Position numbers and translations under genes: made by a program. A DNA stretch of 64,000 nt from the NCBI RefSeq assembly GCF_040712315.1, contig NC_134013.1, positions 2,081,001 through 2,145,000 on the forward strand, given 5' to 3'. Below the pieces are notes generated by a model, which worked only from the letters and a program-made list of their open reading frames with translations, was not told the origin of the DNA and did no database searches. Origin of the DNA: Castanea sativa (lineage: Eukaryota > Streptophyta > Magnoliopsida > Fagales > Fagaceae). Shown in pieces: positions 46,278 through 59,610 of this stretch. The number at the start of each line of letters is the position of its first letter. Position 1 is the stretch's first letter.

Positions 46278-47210
46278 GGTAAGATTTCTTTTATAGGATA
46301 TTTGCTTCTTTGGGTATGGCAGCAAGCTGCTGTGATTGGGCATTAATGGTTTGATGATGTCACTTTTGGACATGTGTCAGTTGCTGGAACTATTGCAGCT
46401 TTTGTTGGAGTTAAAGCAGTTTCCACTAGAGCTGTTGTTGATATTTTTGGCTAAATTTCCTCTTTTGGAAAATTATATGTTTAGTCCATGGTTTTATTAC
46501 AATACAATTTTGATAAGTAATTGACTCATTGGTTGATGTTTGATGAAGCTTTAGGGATGTAATTATGGTCTCTTTATATTATGACCAAGTCTTGGAGAGC
46601 AAGGAGGTCATTTAATGCTAGATGAGATATTAAATAGATTTCTTATATTTAGAGATAGCCAATAAGATTTAGGCATGGGTTTGGGATCGATGAAAATAAT
46701 AATATAATTTATATGAAATAACATAATTAGATTATATGATGAATATTAAGTTTTAGGTAAAGAGCAATTGGAAGTTTTATCATTTTAAGTGTTATGTGAT
46801 ATGAGATGCTTACCAGATATTACCTATTGCACACTGACTTATTAGAGTTCAGGGAATTGGGGAAGACATGCAAAGCAACATGTTTCTTTTATCTATTTTG
46901 AACCATTGGAGTTTACTGAACATACTTCTCAGCCTTCTAAACCACGACTCCTAAGATTCCCTTGATGAGACTCACGAGCTTAGATTATGAGCTGAAAATG
47001 GGATGTTGTGCCATGAGCTTGAACCACGGACATTGTTGAGATAATATCGCCATGGGTTTTGGACCATGGGCTTTGGCGTCGTTTTGTGTAAATATGGGCT
47101 CTTTTGGGCTTTGAAATAGATTTACCCAAAATCCATCATAATATTAATGTGGTACGGGTTGCCAATGAAATAAAGCCATGTGGCATGAAAATTTTGTCCT
47201 CAACAAACTT

Positions 47211-48962
47211 AAATCGTAACTCTGTCACCCTAAGCATGTTGTCCCACTCTCACTTAATTATGAAATTTCATATTGTGAGAGGCATACTATATGTTCGGAT
47301 GTAACATATACAACCTCACAATATGTGATTGTCTCATTTAGTTTTATAACTTATATCCTGTGAGATGCATGCTATATGCATATTATATATGTAACATATA
47401 CCTTCTCAATCTCGGTTTATCTAGTCTGAGATTTCTTGGGATTTTCGGCTCAAGGGCATCCTAAGTGGTAACTGGCATTCCTAGTTGGATTCAAAATTCA
47501 ATATATTGATCTGTTGTGCTAAAGACAATCTATTGAATTCAAAGCCTCTGGTCAAATCAAGATAACTTGAGCCTGCTTGAGCTTTTCCCGTAATTCTAAC
47601 TCAGTCTATTTCAACACCCACCCCATCCGAAGAATTCAATTATAAGGAATTCAAGATTATCTTGAACCACATAATTTGTATGGATATGATTGCACAGAAC
47701 TTGATGGCCGTCAAATCAAGGAGTTCCTTGGTACTTTCTTCTTTCTGGATGCATGAATTCAATGACTAAAGAAGCAAGGATAAGCCAAGTTTCTAGATTG
47801 TGTTACTACGAATTTTGATACTTCTACAAAAGATAAATGATTCTGGCGAACTTTTGATATATTACTACGAGGCAAACATTATATAATATATAGACAGTAG
47901 GTGTTTTATATTTTTATAGGAATTATTTTTGTACAAATTTTTTTTTTTTTTGTTAAGAGAGGGGTATGGACGTATGATATCTGTTCTTGATGATTGATTT
48001 TTATTTTTATTTTATATTTTTAAATTTGGTACAAATGGAGATCAATTCTCAAATTTGTTATTTGATAATAGAAAATTTTACTAGTTGAGCTAACTGAAAC
48101 TCATCTATTTTTGGACAAACTTAACAGGCCGCAACACTTCAAAAAAAAAATTTATAACTTGATTTTGTCTAACAAGTTTAAAATCTGAAAAAGAGCTCCT
48201 CTTTAAACAGGTTATTTATTTTAAGCAATTAGTTATATATAAAGTCTTGAACGGCTTCTCATCAATGCCAAGTCGTAGGTTCAAATTTGTATACGCTACT
48301 CAACTCGATTCGAAAGTCAAGGCTCTTATAGCCCTCAGAGGATTTTTAGATTTTTTTTTTTTTTACTTCAATCTATTTAACGTAATATTCAATGTAAATC
48401 TATCAGATAATTAATATGCAATTAATTATCTGTCACTATTCGTTTGCTTGTTAAATTGATCAACCTCCTCTTTCCCCTACTCAAAGGATACATGCAGATT
48501 GTAGATTCCAATTGACTATTTCCGTTGGTTTTATGAGAATGGTATCTATCAAAATAAATATATAAATACAAGAGAATCTTCAGTAATATATACACACACA
48601 TATATACACGAGAGAGTTAATCACTTTTTTTTTTTTGCTGCAAGTTGATGACTTTATTTTCAATTGTCAAAAATATTGACCCGGGGGGAGGGGGGGTAGT
48701 TTCACGTTGGTTTCAGGTGGTCATAGGATAGGATCAACCTGACCTGAAAAAATTATTATTATTATATATAAATTTTAAAAAATTGATGAATTTTTTTTTT
48801 TTGGAAAAAAATTTGTGACCATCCTCAAAATTTCTTTTTTTGCCCCGGCCAACCTAATTACACTTTGGACAAACTTTAGCAACAAACTTGGTTTTAGAAT
48901 AAGATAACAACTCTACTAAATATTTTTTTTATTAGATGTGAATTTTAACAAATCTACTATTA
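47211..48962. other. Intergenic, no gene seen
   Basis: AT-rich. A pair of similar segments (CATATTGTGAGAGGCATACTATATG at 47270 and CTGTGAGATGCATGCTATATG near 47358) is a short local duplication. A G-run lies near 48682-48697. No coding region recognised. Confidence 0.55.
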
Positions 48963-49912
48963 GAGCATCCACATCAGTTAGTGTATTTTACACATCCATT
49001 TTTACACGAAAAACCTACTTTTTTTATTTTACACATTTATTTTTACAAAATACTCATATCAATTTATATATTCTATCATCTCTTTTATTTAAATAATCAA
49101 TTTTCTCAATATTTTTATTATTTCTCTCAACTACCCCCTTTACATATACACGCTCTCTCTCTCTCTACCCATTTTTTCTAATTTGTTGCTCTCTCTACCC
49201 ATCTCTATACCCATTTCTGAACACAGATCAACTCTCCAATCAAACTCGGTCAAGCACCGATCAAGCCATGCTTTATTCCTAGTGAAACTTTCGAATACAG
49301 ATCAAACCGGTCAAGCACCGATCAAACTCTTGAACACAGATCAACTCTCTGATCAAACTCAGTCAAGCACCGATCAAGCTCGGTCAGATCTCCCTAGCTC
49401 CGATCAGGCAAGACCTATCTCGGTTAAATCTCCCTAGCTCCGATCAGGCAAGACCCACGAGCTCCGATCGTTCTAGTCAAGCACCGATCGTTCCACAAGC
49501 ATCGATCGTTTCGATCAAGCACTGATCTGTCTCTTTGTTGGTTTGTTTGTGTGGGTTTGTTTGTGTGTGGGTATGTTTGTGTATTTCTGTGTTGATTTGT
49601 TTGTGTGGATGTGTTTGTGTGTGGGTGTGTTTGTGAGCGTCTAAGGAAAAAGAAAATAGGAGAAGTTACTGAGTTCGTTGTGCACGGAGAAGAGAGAGAA
49701 AAAAAAAGGGTGCAAACGTGAAATTAATAAATAATATATGGACGAGCTACAATAACTGTGTAAATATACATGGTTACCGTAGCAAGTGTATAAATATACA
49801 CATCTTTACAAATTTTTAGAAGCACTGATGTGGAGCATTTTTTAGGCAAAATGTGTAAAAGTGGTATCTTTTTCTATTATACACAATTTTGCATACACTG
49901 ATGTGGATGCTC
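48963..49912. mobile_element. PIF/Harbinger-like non-autonomous element with GATC-rich core
   Basis: Tips GAGCATCCACATCAGT and their complement ACTGATGTGGATGCTC are a perfect 16-bp inverted repeat flanked by TTA on both sides (48960-48962, 49913-49915). Length 950 bp, no transposase. The tips resemble those of 9899-10613. Confidence 0.85.
49215..49530. repeat. Degenerate GATC-containing minisatellite
   Basis: Short units such as GTCAAGCACCGATCAA, AACACAGATCAACTCT and CCTAGCTCCGATCAGGCAAG recur about fifteen times with GATC as the common core. It is far less AT-rich than its surroundings. A GTTTGTGTG-rich run follows (49535-49640). Confidence 0.8.
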
Positions 49913-50680
49913 TTAGATTACATCTTCTTCTTAGATCCTCCATACTTGAAAAATTTTAAGAAGATCAAAGATCAATAATTATGTCATCAATCAAAATTTT
50001 AAACTTCTAGTTTTATAGTCTAAAATTATATATAAAAATACGTTTATAGATTGAATACTAACTAACATCTGATTGATATAAAATTTGACATATATTTTAA
50101 AAATATAGAGAATATGCAATTCAACAGTTAGATTTTCAAAATATGTAGCAATGTTAATTTGTTTAGTGGCACATAAATTTGTAGCTAAATTTTGTCCTTA
50201 AAATTTGACTCCTTTAACAATATATTAGGTCCTTATAAACAAAAAAACCAAGAAAAATTTTATTCAGTTAAAATTTTGAAAGATATGTAGCCTACAACAT
50301 TAATAATGTAATTATCATGTAACAATTTCAAAATAAGAAAAATTATAGAAGGAAATCGTAAGACTTTATGTACTTGCATGTTTCTTTTTTGTCAATAAAT
50401 AAAGTTCTCTTTTTATTAAATTTTATATAATTTAAGTTTTTTAATGATCACCTTGAATAAAATTCTTAGAGCCACCACTAATAGATACAACTTACAAGTA
50501 ACTATAGGAAGGTTTTCTTTAATTATATTCGAACCTCTTTTACTGCTAGAACTATAAAACAGTCCCATTGTTATTAGTACTTTTTGTGATATCCTTACGA
50601 GATACCTCCCCTAGCTAATCCTTGTACAAAATTATAATTGTACCTAGATAATAGAAAAAAGGCTATATATATTCTCTTTT
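49913..50680. other. Intergenic, no gene seen
   Basis: AT-rich. AGAGCCACCACTAA near 50470 resembles an end of the hAT-like family (11694), but no partner end was found. Confidence 0.5.
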
Positions 50681-51340
50681 TATAAGTTACACATTCATGG
50701 ATGGAGTACTGCCTAAAAAAACCTTAAAAATTGATGTGTATTCTCGTTTTGCCAATCCTTTCATGATTTAAATTATATGTTACATACCAAAATGTATATT
50801 CAATGCTATGTGATTTAAAATTTTAAATAACTTGACACTTTATACAATATCAAATCCAAAAAATAAAATATTAATTTTATAAGTTACGCATTCACAGATA
50901 GAGTGCTGCCTGAATAAACCTTTAAAGATGACTTGTATTCTCGTTTTGCCACTAAATGGAATGAATCCTTTCATGATTTAGATTATATATTACATGTTGA
51001 AATGTATAATCAATCTACATAATTTAAAATTTTAAATAACTTGACACTTTTTACAATATCATATCCAAAAAATAAAATCTTAATTTTATAAGTTACGCAT
51101 TCATGGATGGAGTATTATCCGAAGAAACCTTCAAAGATGACGTGTATTCTCATTTTGCCACCTAATCAATGGAATAAATACTTTTATCATTTATTTATTT
51201 TTTTGATAAGTAAATACTTTCATCATAGATTATATATTAAATATTGAAAGATATAGTCAATACTACATCATTTAAAATTCTAAATAATTTGAAATTTTGT
51301 ATAATATTATATAAAAAATAAATAAAATTTTAATTGTGAA
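50681..51340. repeat. Tandem array, three units of about 200 bp
   Basis: TATAAGTTAC(A/G)CATTCA starts units at 50681, 50878 and 51087. Each continues through GTATTCTC(G/A)TTTTGCCA, CTTT(C/T)ATCATTT or a variant, AAATTTTAAATAA and CAATATCA..CCAAAAAATAAA. The third unit has an extra segment near 51185-51230. Confidence 0.85.
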
Positions 51341-54300
51341 ATAATTGACGCTACATTTTAAGTGAAATGAAGAGGATCTTTTTTCCTATTCTTGAGAATG
51401 TCAACACCAAATTTGAATTAATAGAACTTTTCTACACACTTCTTTGCTAGGATATTTATTAGCCTCTGATTTGTGTACATTTTACAGAAACCCCAAGCAT
51501 AATTTTATATGATTGTGTTATTTTCTTTATTGGCCATAAGAAAGTCTATGATTTAGATTGAAAAGTGAGAACATGCAGGTTTTTCTTGATTGGAATATAC
51601 TTAAAGCCAAGCAGAATAAAAATACAGAAGGCTTAGATCGCACACAGCTGGTCTTGTCAACTAATTTTATTTTATTACTTGTTAACTCAATAATGAATTG
51701 AACAGTCACAACTATTAAGCGTTGCAGTGTGCCCTCTCTAGAATTATTATGGCCTCACTTCATGAGCCAGTGACTTTTTTAATAAAAAATAAATAATAAC
51801 AAAAATTCATGCAATAATAAGGTATATGGGAAAATCGTTGTTGTCACTTGTCAGTACTGGATCAAGCTCCTCTCTGAGCCCGTTGGGCCATACCAATATA
51901 AAAAAGCTGCATTTTTATTAAGCGGAGCCATGAGGTCCAATCTCAATTAAAAAAGGTCAGTCTAAGATATTGTCTAAAATGATTAAACGGTCCAGCCCAA
52001 TAGGGTGTTATGCTGCACTGCCCATGAATGCGTGTGTGTATATATATATTTCGGTAGGTCCAGAAGAGGAGATTTAACCCTTGATATCTTTGATTGAAAC
52101 ATCATAAACTAGTTGGGTTATAAAACTCTTGAAAATTGTAAATGAGTAATGAATAAACATTAAACAGTGAAGTTTTTCTCAAAAAAAGAAAAAACAATGA
52201 ATTAGATACCATTTATGGGCCACATATTCTAAATTGGATGGGCCTTTACCATCCTTTTCTCTGCTTACCTAAGTTCCTTGTCTAGAAGTTAGGACGTGTG
52301 GGCTCTCTCTTTTTGTATTATTATTTTTAATTAAAAATAAATAAAACACTAAAATAGATGTTGGTCTCCCAATGTGTATATTTTTGCAAAAAATAAATAA
52401 ATTTTAAAAAGAAAAGAAAAGAAAGAAACAAAGAAATGAAGTAAGCATGTTTAAAGGAAGAATTTCTGTTTATAGTACGTACCCAAAACAATACCAAAAG
52501 AAAGGTCTGTTTGCTTACTTATTTTAATTCTTATCCTTGATCATAGAGTTAGGAAATTATATTATTGTCATTTAATTAGTTTGTGATGGAAAGTGTATAA
52601 ACCATTACATAAACGTGAACTCTTTCGAATGGATATAGGAAATAGCCGGATTGGACAAAGTGCCGGCCATCATAAAAAGTGTCCTCTATATATTTGTAGG
52701 CCGGGCTTTTAGTTCAGTCCTAGTTCTTTTATAGATGTGTAGCCCAAAATGTATAGCCAATATTAAATTAGTTCCTACTCCTAAGTTATTAATTTTATCT
52801 TTCAAATTATTGAAAATATTTTAATTCATTCTCATTGCTTATCTCCACTATTCATTTTTGTTACTTTGAATTAAAATAGAGCCGAGGAAAATGAGAAACT
52901 GTAGATAAAATTGTGTTTCAGAAGGTAATTAGTTTTTATTTTTTATTATCACTTTCTTTGTCTACACTCTCTGTTAAATGGCTTCCAAATTAACTTACTA
53001 ACAAGTCCTAGGTGAAATGTGGAGTTTAATTAACGGATTTTCACTTTTCTCTACTCCATACCCAAAATAATGGAAATGAATAACAACTAAGGATAGAGAT
53101 TTTGAATTGAAACGATCATATAAATTTGAGACTTTGTTTGACAAAATAAAAAACCCATAACATAATCTGTAACATGGCATAAACTCTAGGCCTTTTGTAG
53201 AATTCTTAAAAAAAAAAAAAAAAAGTATGAAAGTTGCATTTGTTTTGACAAAAAATGATATTCATAAAATATTTTCACATTTGTTTTACTGACCTTGTTG
53301 GTCAACCTAAAATTTAATCCAAAGGTATAAAAAGATAGCGCACGTAGTAAAAGCCAATAAACTTTGGGATAAATACTTGTATGATTTATACAAGACTAAA
53401 GGTTAAAAGATTAAGATATAATAAAACCTTTTTTTTGTTGTTGCTGAATTAAAATATATAACACTTTGAACATGTTTATTGGGAGGGCCATATCCATAAT
53501 AACATCAATTAAAACATAAAATTTTTCAGCAAAAAAACACATCATAAAATGGCATATTCCCTAGATTAAACCTAGTTTTGCGCTAAAGATTCTCAAATCT
53601 ATGTGCCCCTAGATTTTCAAAGTTGTTTGTCCATTAAAATTTATATTAACATATATGATGAAAGAATATTCTGTTCAAGGTTTTGTTTTGTTTTGGATGA
53701 GTAAATTTGATGTGGAAGAGAGTTGATATATTTGATCCAACAAACTTTGCTTCAAGAAACGTAATTTCCAACCATTTTTTTAAGAAGCAAACACACACAC
53801 AAGGAATAGAGTGAGTTAATGATATAAAGAAAAATTCATATCTTAAGAAAAATTATATTAACTAGATAAAATGACCTTCCTCAAGGTTTTCTTTTGTTTT
53901 TATGAGTAAATTTGATATCAAGGGAGAGAGTGAACTGCTAATTATTTCACACTTGAAATCATTCTTCCTTATAATTCACAAGCAAGAGCATATACCTAGT
54001 TTTTCTTGAGTCTCTCAAATCTTTAAAAAAAAAAATCTTATCAACTAATTAAAAGAACATGGATCCTCAAGGTTTTGTTTTATTCTTCTTTTCTTAAATG
54101 TGTAAATTTAATTTTAGTGGCAGAGATTGAAAGATTCAAACAAAATAACCTCATCAGCATCAATAAATTTAATCTTCAACCAGTTTTCCTACCCTTTGAA
54201 TTATTCTTCCTTAGGGTTCACAAGCATCCGAGGGTGGTCGCACATCAAACATTTTGAAAATACCTATAGCATTTGTCCTTCTTGGTTAAGTTGAACTTAA

Positions 54301-54597
54301 CACCCGTAAGGTACAATATCTCTTTGTCACGATGCCTATGTCCATCACTACATTTTATTTTTGCAGAGTTATGGAATTGATTAGTCACGGGAATAATTCT
54401 GTAAAGAATATTCAGATGGAATGTCTCAAATTCAATTGTTTTATAAAAATGAGAATAAACAGTAGTCTTAGATCATTTTTCTAGGAAAGACAAAGGAAAT
54501 ATATTTTTATCTCGCAGCAGCTAAAAAAATACTCTTTTCTGTGGCTATTATATTGTTGTCATCATTATTTTGTTAGAATTTCATTATAGTTTATTAA
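51341..54597. other. Intergenic, no gene seen
   Basis: AT-rich with no convincing coding region. A loose repeat with CCTCAAGGTTTTGTTTT or similar at about 53676, 53877 and 54064 suggests an old tandem array of about 200 bp. Short frames here have no recognisable domain. Confidence 0.5.
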
Positions 54598-55146
54598 TGA
54601 TGCTGAAAATCGTCGGTGAGCCGAATAGTCATCACATGCCCTTAGTGACCTGCGAAACACAAATAAAGAGAAAACCTTGCAAAGACTACCGGTGTGGTAC
54701 CGGCCAAGGACCCTTTGAAGGTTAAGTTAGAAAATAGAGTTTTCTATCACTCTAGAGTGTCAGAGTTAGGGTATATTATGCGTACATTGATTTGTGAGGG
54801 TTTTGAAGTTTTTATAGTAGTGTAGAGCTGACCTCCATTTCTTGATGGAGAAGATATTTCCTTGTAGAGAAGATCCTCATTAATGCTTATATTTTGTGGG
54901 ATTCTTTCCATGTAGGGATTCTTTTGATTATGGTTGGACGTAGAATATAAGACATTTCCATATTAAGATCCTTGGAAATCACTTAGGCCACGTAAGTGCC
55001 ACATGGTTTCAACAAACCGTCTCCCTTAGATCTGTCTACTTTAAAGAGTCCATCCATCTCCCTGTCTTTCCGTTTAGGTTATGAATCCATCTACCAATTT
55101 TTTGACTGTTAGACTATCTACACCGTCTCTTTTGTCGATCCCATCA
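54598..55146 (-). mobile_element. Probable solo LTR related to the gypsy LTR
   Basis: Starts TGATGCTGAAAATCG and reaches TCGATCCCATCA. The gypsy LTR likewise starts TGATGAAG and ends ATCCCATCA. Shared blocks include ACCGGTGTGG and GGTTAAGTTAG / GCCTAAGTTAG, and CTATAAAAAC on the minus strand is a possible TATA. No target duplication was found, so the right end is uncertain. Confidence 0.45.
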
Positions 55147-57778
55147 CTTATGACTAACTCCGTTAATTGGATCCGTTTACTTTGGGATTTATCCTTATCA
55201 TTTGTGATTTGAGTTTGTTCAAGCCAACTTGGTTTGAGATTTGATAGAAAAAAAAAAACTTGAATAATTGATAGGGTTACTACAATTTTATTACACAAAT
55301 TTTATAAATTGATATACCAACTTCTTAAAAAAATAGAAAATAATTAAAAATTTTATTTTCTGATGTTATTTTGACACTAATCATATTTATTTTCATTTAT
55401 GTTTGAAACTTTCTATTAGTAATTTTAAGATTAATGTTTCTCAATATTTTTTTATTAAGACATTTCTCAATATTTATTTTCATATAATTTTATAAATTTT
55501 ATAATAAAAAATACACTTTTTGCCTTTAAAATTTGGGGTTGTTTTTATTTAATTTAGACCTTTATATGTAAAAAAATATTATTTTGGCCCCTTATGTTTG
55601 ATTTATTTTTAGCGTTTTTCATTTCAAAATTTTCATGTTAAATATTCATTTCAACCCTTCATAAAAATGAAAAATTTAAAATTTAAAGGGCCAAATAGAA
55701 AATTCAATATTGAATCAAACATAAAAGGCCAATGAAAATTTGAACCGTAAAGAGTCAATATATATGAAAGCAAATCTGAAAATTTTGAAATATAAAAAGT
55801 TAAAATGAAAACAAACTCAAACTTTAAAAAATAAAGAATTAGTTTTTTTTTATATTTAATTTTTAATTATAAAATTGATAATAACTTTAAGATTTAACAT
55901 ATATTAATATAGACCAAGAGTCTTATAATTGAATTGAAAGTTTGATTATTTTCATTAAAAACATTAAGACTCAATTCCTAATTATTCGAGCATGACGATC
56001 GAATAATTAAAAACAAAAATAGCATATATCAATATGGACGCAACATGCAAATGAGGCCCACATGTCCGCTGCGCAGTGCGCAGCAGGGTTAAGTTTGGAA
56101 CCACGTCTACGGCTACGAATAGCCAACTTGTGTTTCTTGTCCATTCGAATCAGACGAATCATAATGCCGAAATCTAGAGCACTATACCTGACGATGTTTT
56201 CTTTTTAAATTTTTTGTTTTTTGGGCGTTTGCACTTGTTACTTATTTAATGTCTAATTTTGTTTGTTAATTCTGATTCCATGCATTTAACATCAACTTCC
56301 ACATTCCCCCACACTCAACTTGTTAGGCTGAGATTACTAATCATGACAAAACACAACAATGTTTGTGTTTTATTAATTAAAGATGATAGCTTAAAAAATG
56401 ATTAAGCTAATTCATACTAGGGTATGATCCTATACCTTCAATGGCCTCCAATAATTTTAGGTTACGATCCAACTTGGAGTTACTGTTTAATATGTCGTGA
56501 CGTATTAACGAATATGGTAGAATTATTATTATATGTTGACCATATTTTAATTGTCCAAAATGACAAAAAAAGATTTGGTTATCGTATGATATGACAAAGT
56601 CGGATGATTTGTTGTCTGATTTGATGTAAATATTATCTTATTTAACCTTATCACGTATTAATAGTCTCACATGAAATAATAATAAAAAAATAACTAAAAA
56701 ACTATAGAATTCATTGTAAAATGAGTTACTAATAGATGGTATAACAAATTTATTATCATGTGTAACCATAATCCTAGCAGAGGTACAGTACCATACCGAC
56801 ACAAAAAAAAAGAAAAAAGAAAAAGAAAAAAAGGTGCGGGTATTGTAGCATTCTTTTAGACTTTAAATTCACTCCAATCTTGTGCTAAGAATTTATTCTA
56901 TATATAAAAAATAAAAATAAAAATCTTGTGCTAACCTTCATCGACTTCATTCAATTTAAAAATAATTAAAATCCATTTAAAACTACTTTTTTAGCCATTT
57001 ATTAATTCCAATTCCTAAAATTTTCATTATCTTAAATACCAACATTAATAAAAGTATATTAAAAATATACTGTTTTAAAAATTATTTATACATTTTCAAT
57101 AAATTTTCATATTAACAGAATTTGGATGACTTCTCTAAATTTTTTAATAAAAATTAAAAATAATTACATTAAAATGTAAAAGAACTAAGAATATAAGAAA
57201 GTCAAACAACTATCTCTTTTTCTTAATTTCACCAATTTGAAACTATTTCCGGTCCATTAAAAAGTAATTTCAATCTATTTAAAACTATTGGAAACCCATT
57301 TGAAATTAATTGAAATTCTCTTGAAATTCCAAAATTTATTTTTAACTCAAGTATATACTTCATTCAATAAAATTTTTATTTACATTAGTAAATTCCTAAA
57401 AAATTAACTATGCATTTTCAACAGATTTCATAATAATTAATTTTGATAAAATTTTTGACACAGAAAATTAAAATAAAAATAATTTACTAATATTATGTTA
57501 AGAAGTAAAATCCAAGTATACGAACTACCTTCTTTCTCCTTTTAAGATGGAGCAATTAATGAGACCGATTTGCATGCTATATTGAATGAAGAAAAATATT
57601 AGATGTTAAAAAAATATTAGATAATTTTTAAGTACTCAAATTAGTAGTCATATTATTCTCAAAAAAAGAAAAAAAAATAGTAGTAATATTAAATTACTTT
57701 TTTGAGAAAGTAAATTTTTTTTCCCTTAATGACAAAAAAGGAACTGGAGTGTGACTTCTTAAATACTATATGCACCCA

Positions 57779-57906
57779 AACTTTAAAATGCTGCAATGAA
57801 CACCCTATTTTGACCAAGTTTTGTTACCATATGATAACCAACATCATGACATTTTAATCAGTGCTAAAAAGTTGAACTATGGTGTTAATTGCAGCATTTT
57901 AAAGTT
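57779..57906. mobile_element. Hairpin MITE-like element
   Basis: AACTTTAAAATGCTGCAATG with ACACC (57779-57804) pairs with GGTGTTAATTGCAGCATTTT (57881-57906) as an inverted repeat of 26 bp with one mismatch, enclosing about 76 bp. Outer tips with GCACC / GGTGCAC suggest a slightly longer element. Target duplication not resolved. Confidence 0.6.
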
Positions 57907-59410
57907 AATTACAAGTGCACCTTACAAGTACTCACCCTATAGTTAGGGTTGTTATCTTATACAACCCTAAAAATGAATTAAATGGTTTCTGAATTAATTT
58001 AATGTCATGAATGCTAGGACTGAGTATGGATAAACATTATATGGTAATGGTACTGACCGAGAAACTTGATCGATCTTCAAAGATATTCTTCCTTACATGA
58101 TTTTATTCCCCACATCTGACTTCATTCAGAACTTGAAAACTATGTCCTTCGTTCTACTTCTACAGCATCATCATGCCATATTGACTAGAAGAAAGGATGG
58201 AGACAATGTTAGAAAGTAAATTGCACTAGCAGATGAAGTACATTTGAATACTGAATAGTGACTGCATTGTTCATTTAGGGTATGAAATTTGTAGTTTTCT
58301 GATCTGCCCATGGTTTTTGGTTTTATTTGACACCTATATCGATCAGGGTTTAATTAGGTTCATTGCATTTTATTAGGCTGAGGTGGAGCGTGACTTTTGG
58401 CCCCAAAAATGACAAAATGGGAACTGGAGTGTGACTTCTTTATGGTGGCATGGCTCTAGCATTTTCGCAATGTGACGATATTGATAATAAAGCCCTGTCT
58501 AGCTAGCTAGGCACCTGTGACTCGACAATAAAAATGCATTAGTGTACAAAATTATGCATAAAAATGACTTAGTTTGATATGGAATTCCTGGTACTTAAAT
58601 TAATAATTGAATAATTCTAAAAAAATTAGAAATTAAGAAATTAAAGGATTTAATTTAAACATTTGTGGGTGTTATGTATTAGATAAGTAAAAGGAAAACA
58701 CATAGTGTGAATATATCTATTCAATAAATCAGAAGAAACTATTTTTTTTTTGGGTACAATTACTAACATTAGTGATCAAGTTTTCAGAAAGAAATTTTAT
58801 ACACGTATATACTTAGATGAATTATTTCTCTTATAGGATATAACTCTCATATGCTTGTAAGGTTCACATAGTATGAGATGAAAGATACATATATTTTATG
58901 TATAAGTATTGTATCCATTTTCCTATATAAAACCACTATATATGGATCATTAGGGTCTATATGTGAATGGTGATTGCTTTCTCTTTTTTTCCTTCCCTAT
59001 AACCTCTTTTAACAAGTGAACTTTTCTTCATTTTTTGTTTCCTTACAACCAAGATTTCATTCATTATCCCATGTTTTATAACGACGTAAATGCCATACTA
59101 CCACATTAAACTCAAAGAACATTGACAGGTAAGCTTATATATATTAAGTATAAGTGTAAAACATTCTTAATATAATATCTTTCTATTCTTCGGACGCGAT
59201 CACGTGGGTATGTCTGTGCTCGTAAACCTTATATGAGGCTTTGGCTTAACCCATATATGAAAGGCCAACGGAATATCAAATAGAGAAATCTAGCTACTTA
59301 GAGGGCCTTAGCTATATATTATTTTCGTAGGGTGCAGAAATTGGTAGTGCAGGGACAAGATAGCTCATCGTGTGTAACCCTATAACTATCATGTAAAACT
59401 TAATATTAAG

Positions 59411-59610
59411 GGTGTGTTTGAATACTGCTTATTTTGCTGAAATTAAAAATTTATTACTGAAAGTACTGTAGATAAAGGTAAAAGTTAATTGAAATAGTAC
59501 AGTGAGGCCCATGAATAGTACCAAAAAATGCATGAACAATACGATGGGATTCACTATTTTTTCAGCAACACGCAAATTTTTTTCAATCCCAACGCAATCT
59601 AAACGCACAC
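59411..59610. mobile_element. hAT-type MITE, about 200 bp
   Basis: Left tip GGTGTGTTTGAATACTG and right tip (complement GTGTGCGTTTAGATTGCG) are inverted. TAAG flanks both sides, part of a decayed target duplication. The interior has GTACTGTAGATAAAGGTAAA and GTACAGTGAGGCCCATGAAT, shared with partial copies near 16095 and 30300. Confidence 0.65.

Larger units (their letters stand above)
35307..47205 (-). mobile_element. Solo LTR of about 3.3 kb, split by a nested gypsy element
   Basis: The left end TGTTGCGGATGATTTTG and right end TTTTGTCCTCAACA give TGTTG..CAACA inverted tips. The 5-bp duplication AACTT is perfect (35302-35306, 47206-47210). Removing the gypsy insertion (37677-46277) and one copy of its target duplication leaves about 3.3 kb with no retrotransposon ORFs. 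A minus-strand TATA box lies at 37325-37334. Very long LTRs occur in some plant Ty3/gypsy lineages; the lineage here is not determined. Confidence 0.75.

Noticed and set aside
50440..50490. Possible end of another hAT-like element
   Set aside because: Only one end (AGAGCCACCACTAA) seen; no partner or target duplication.
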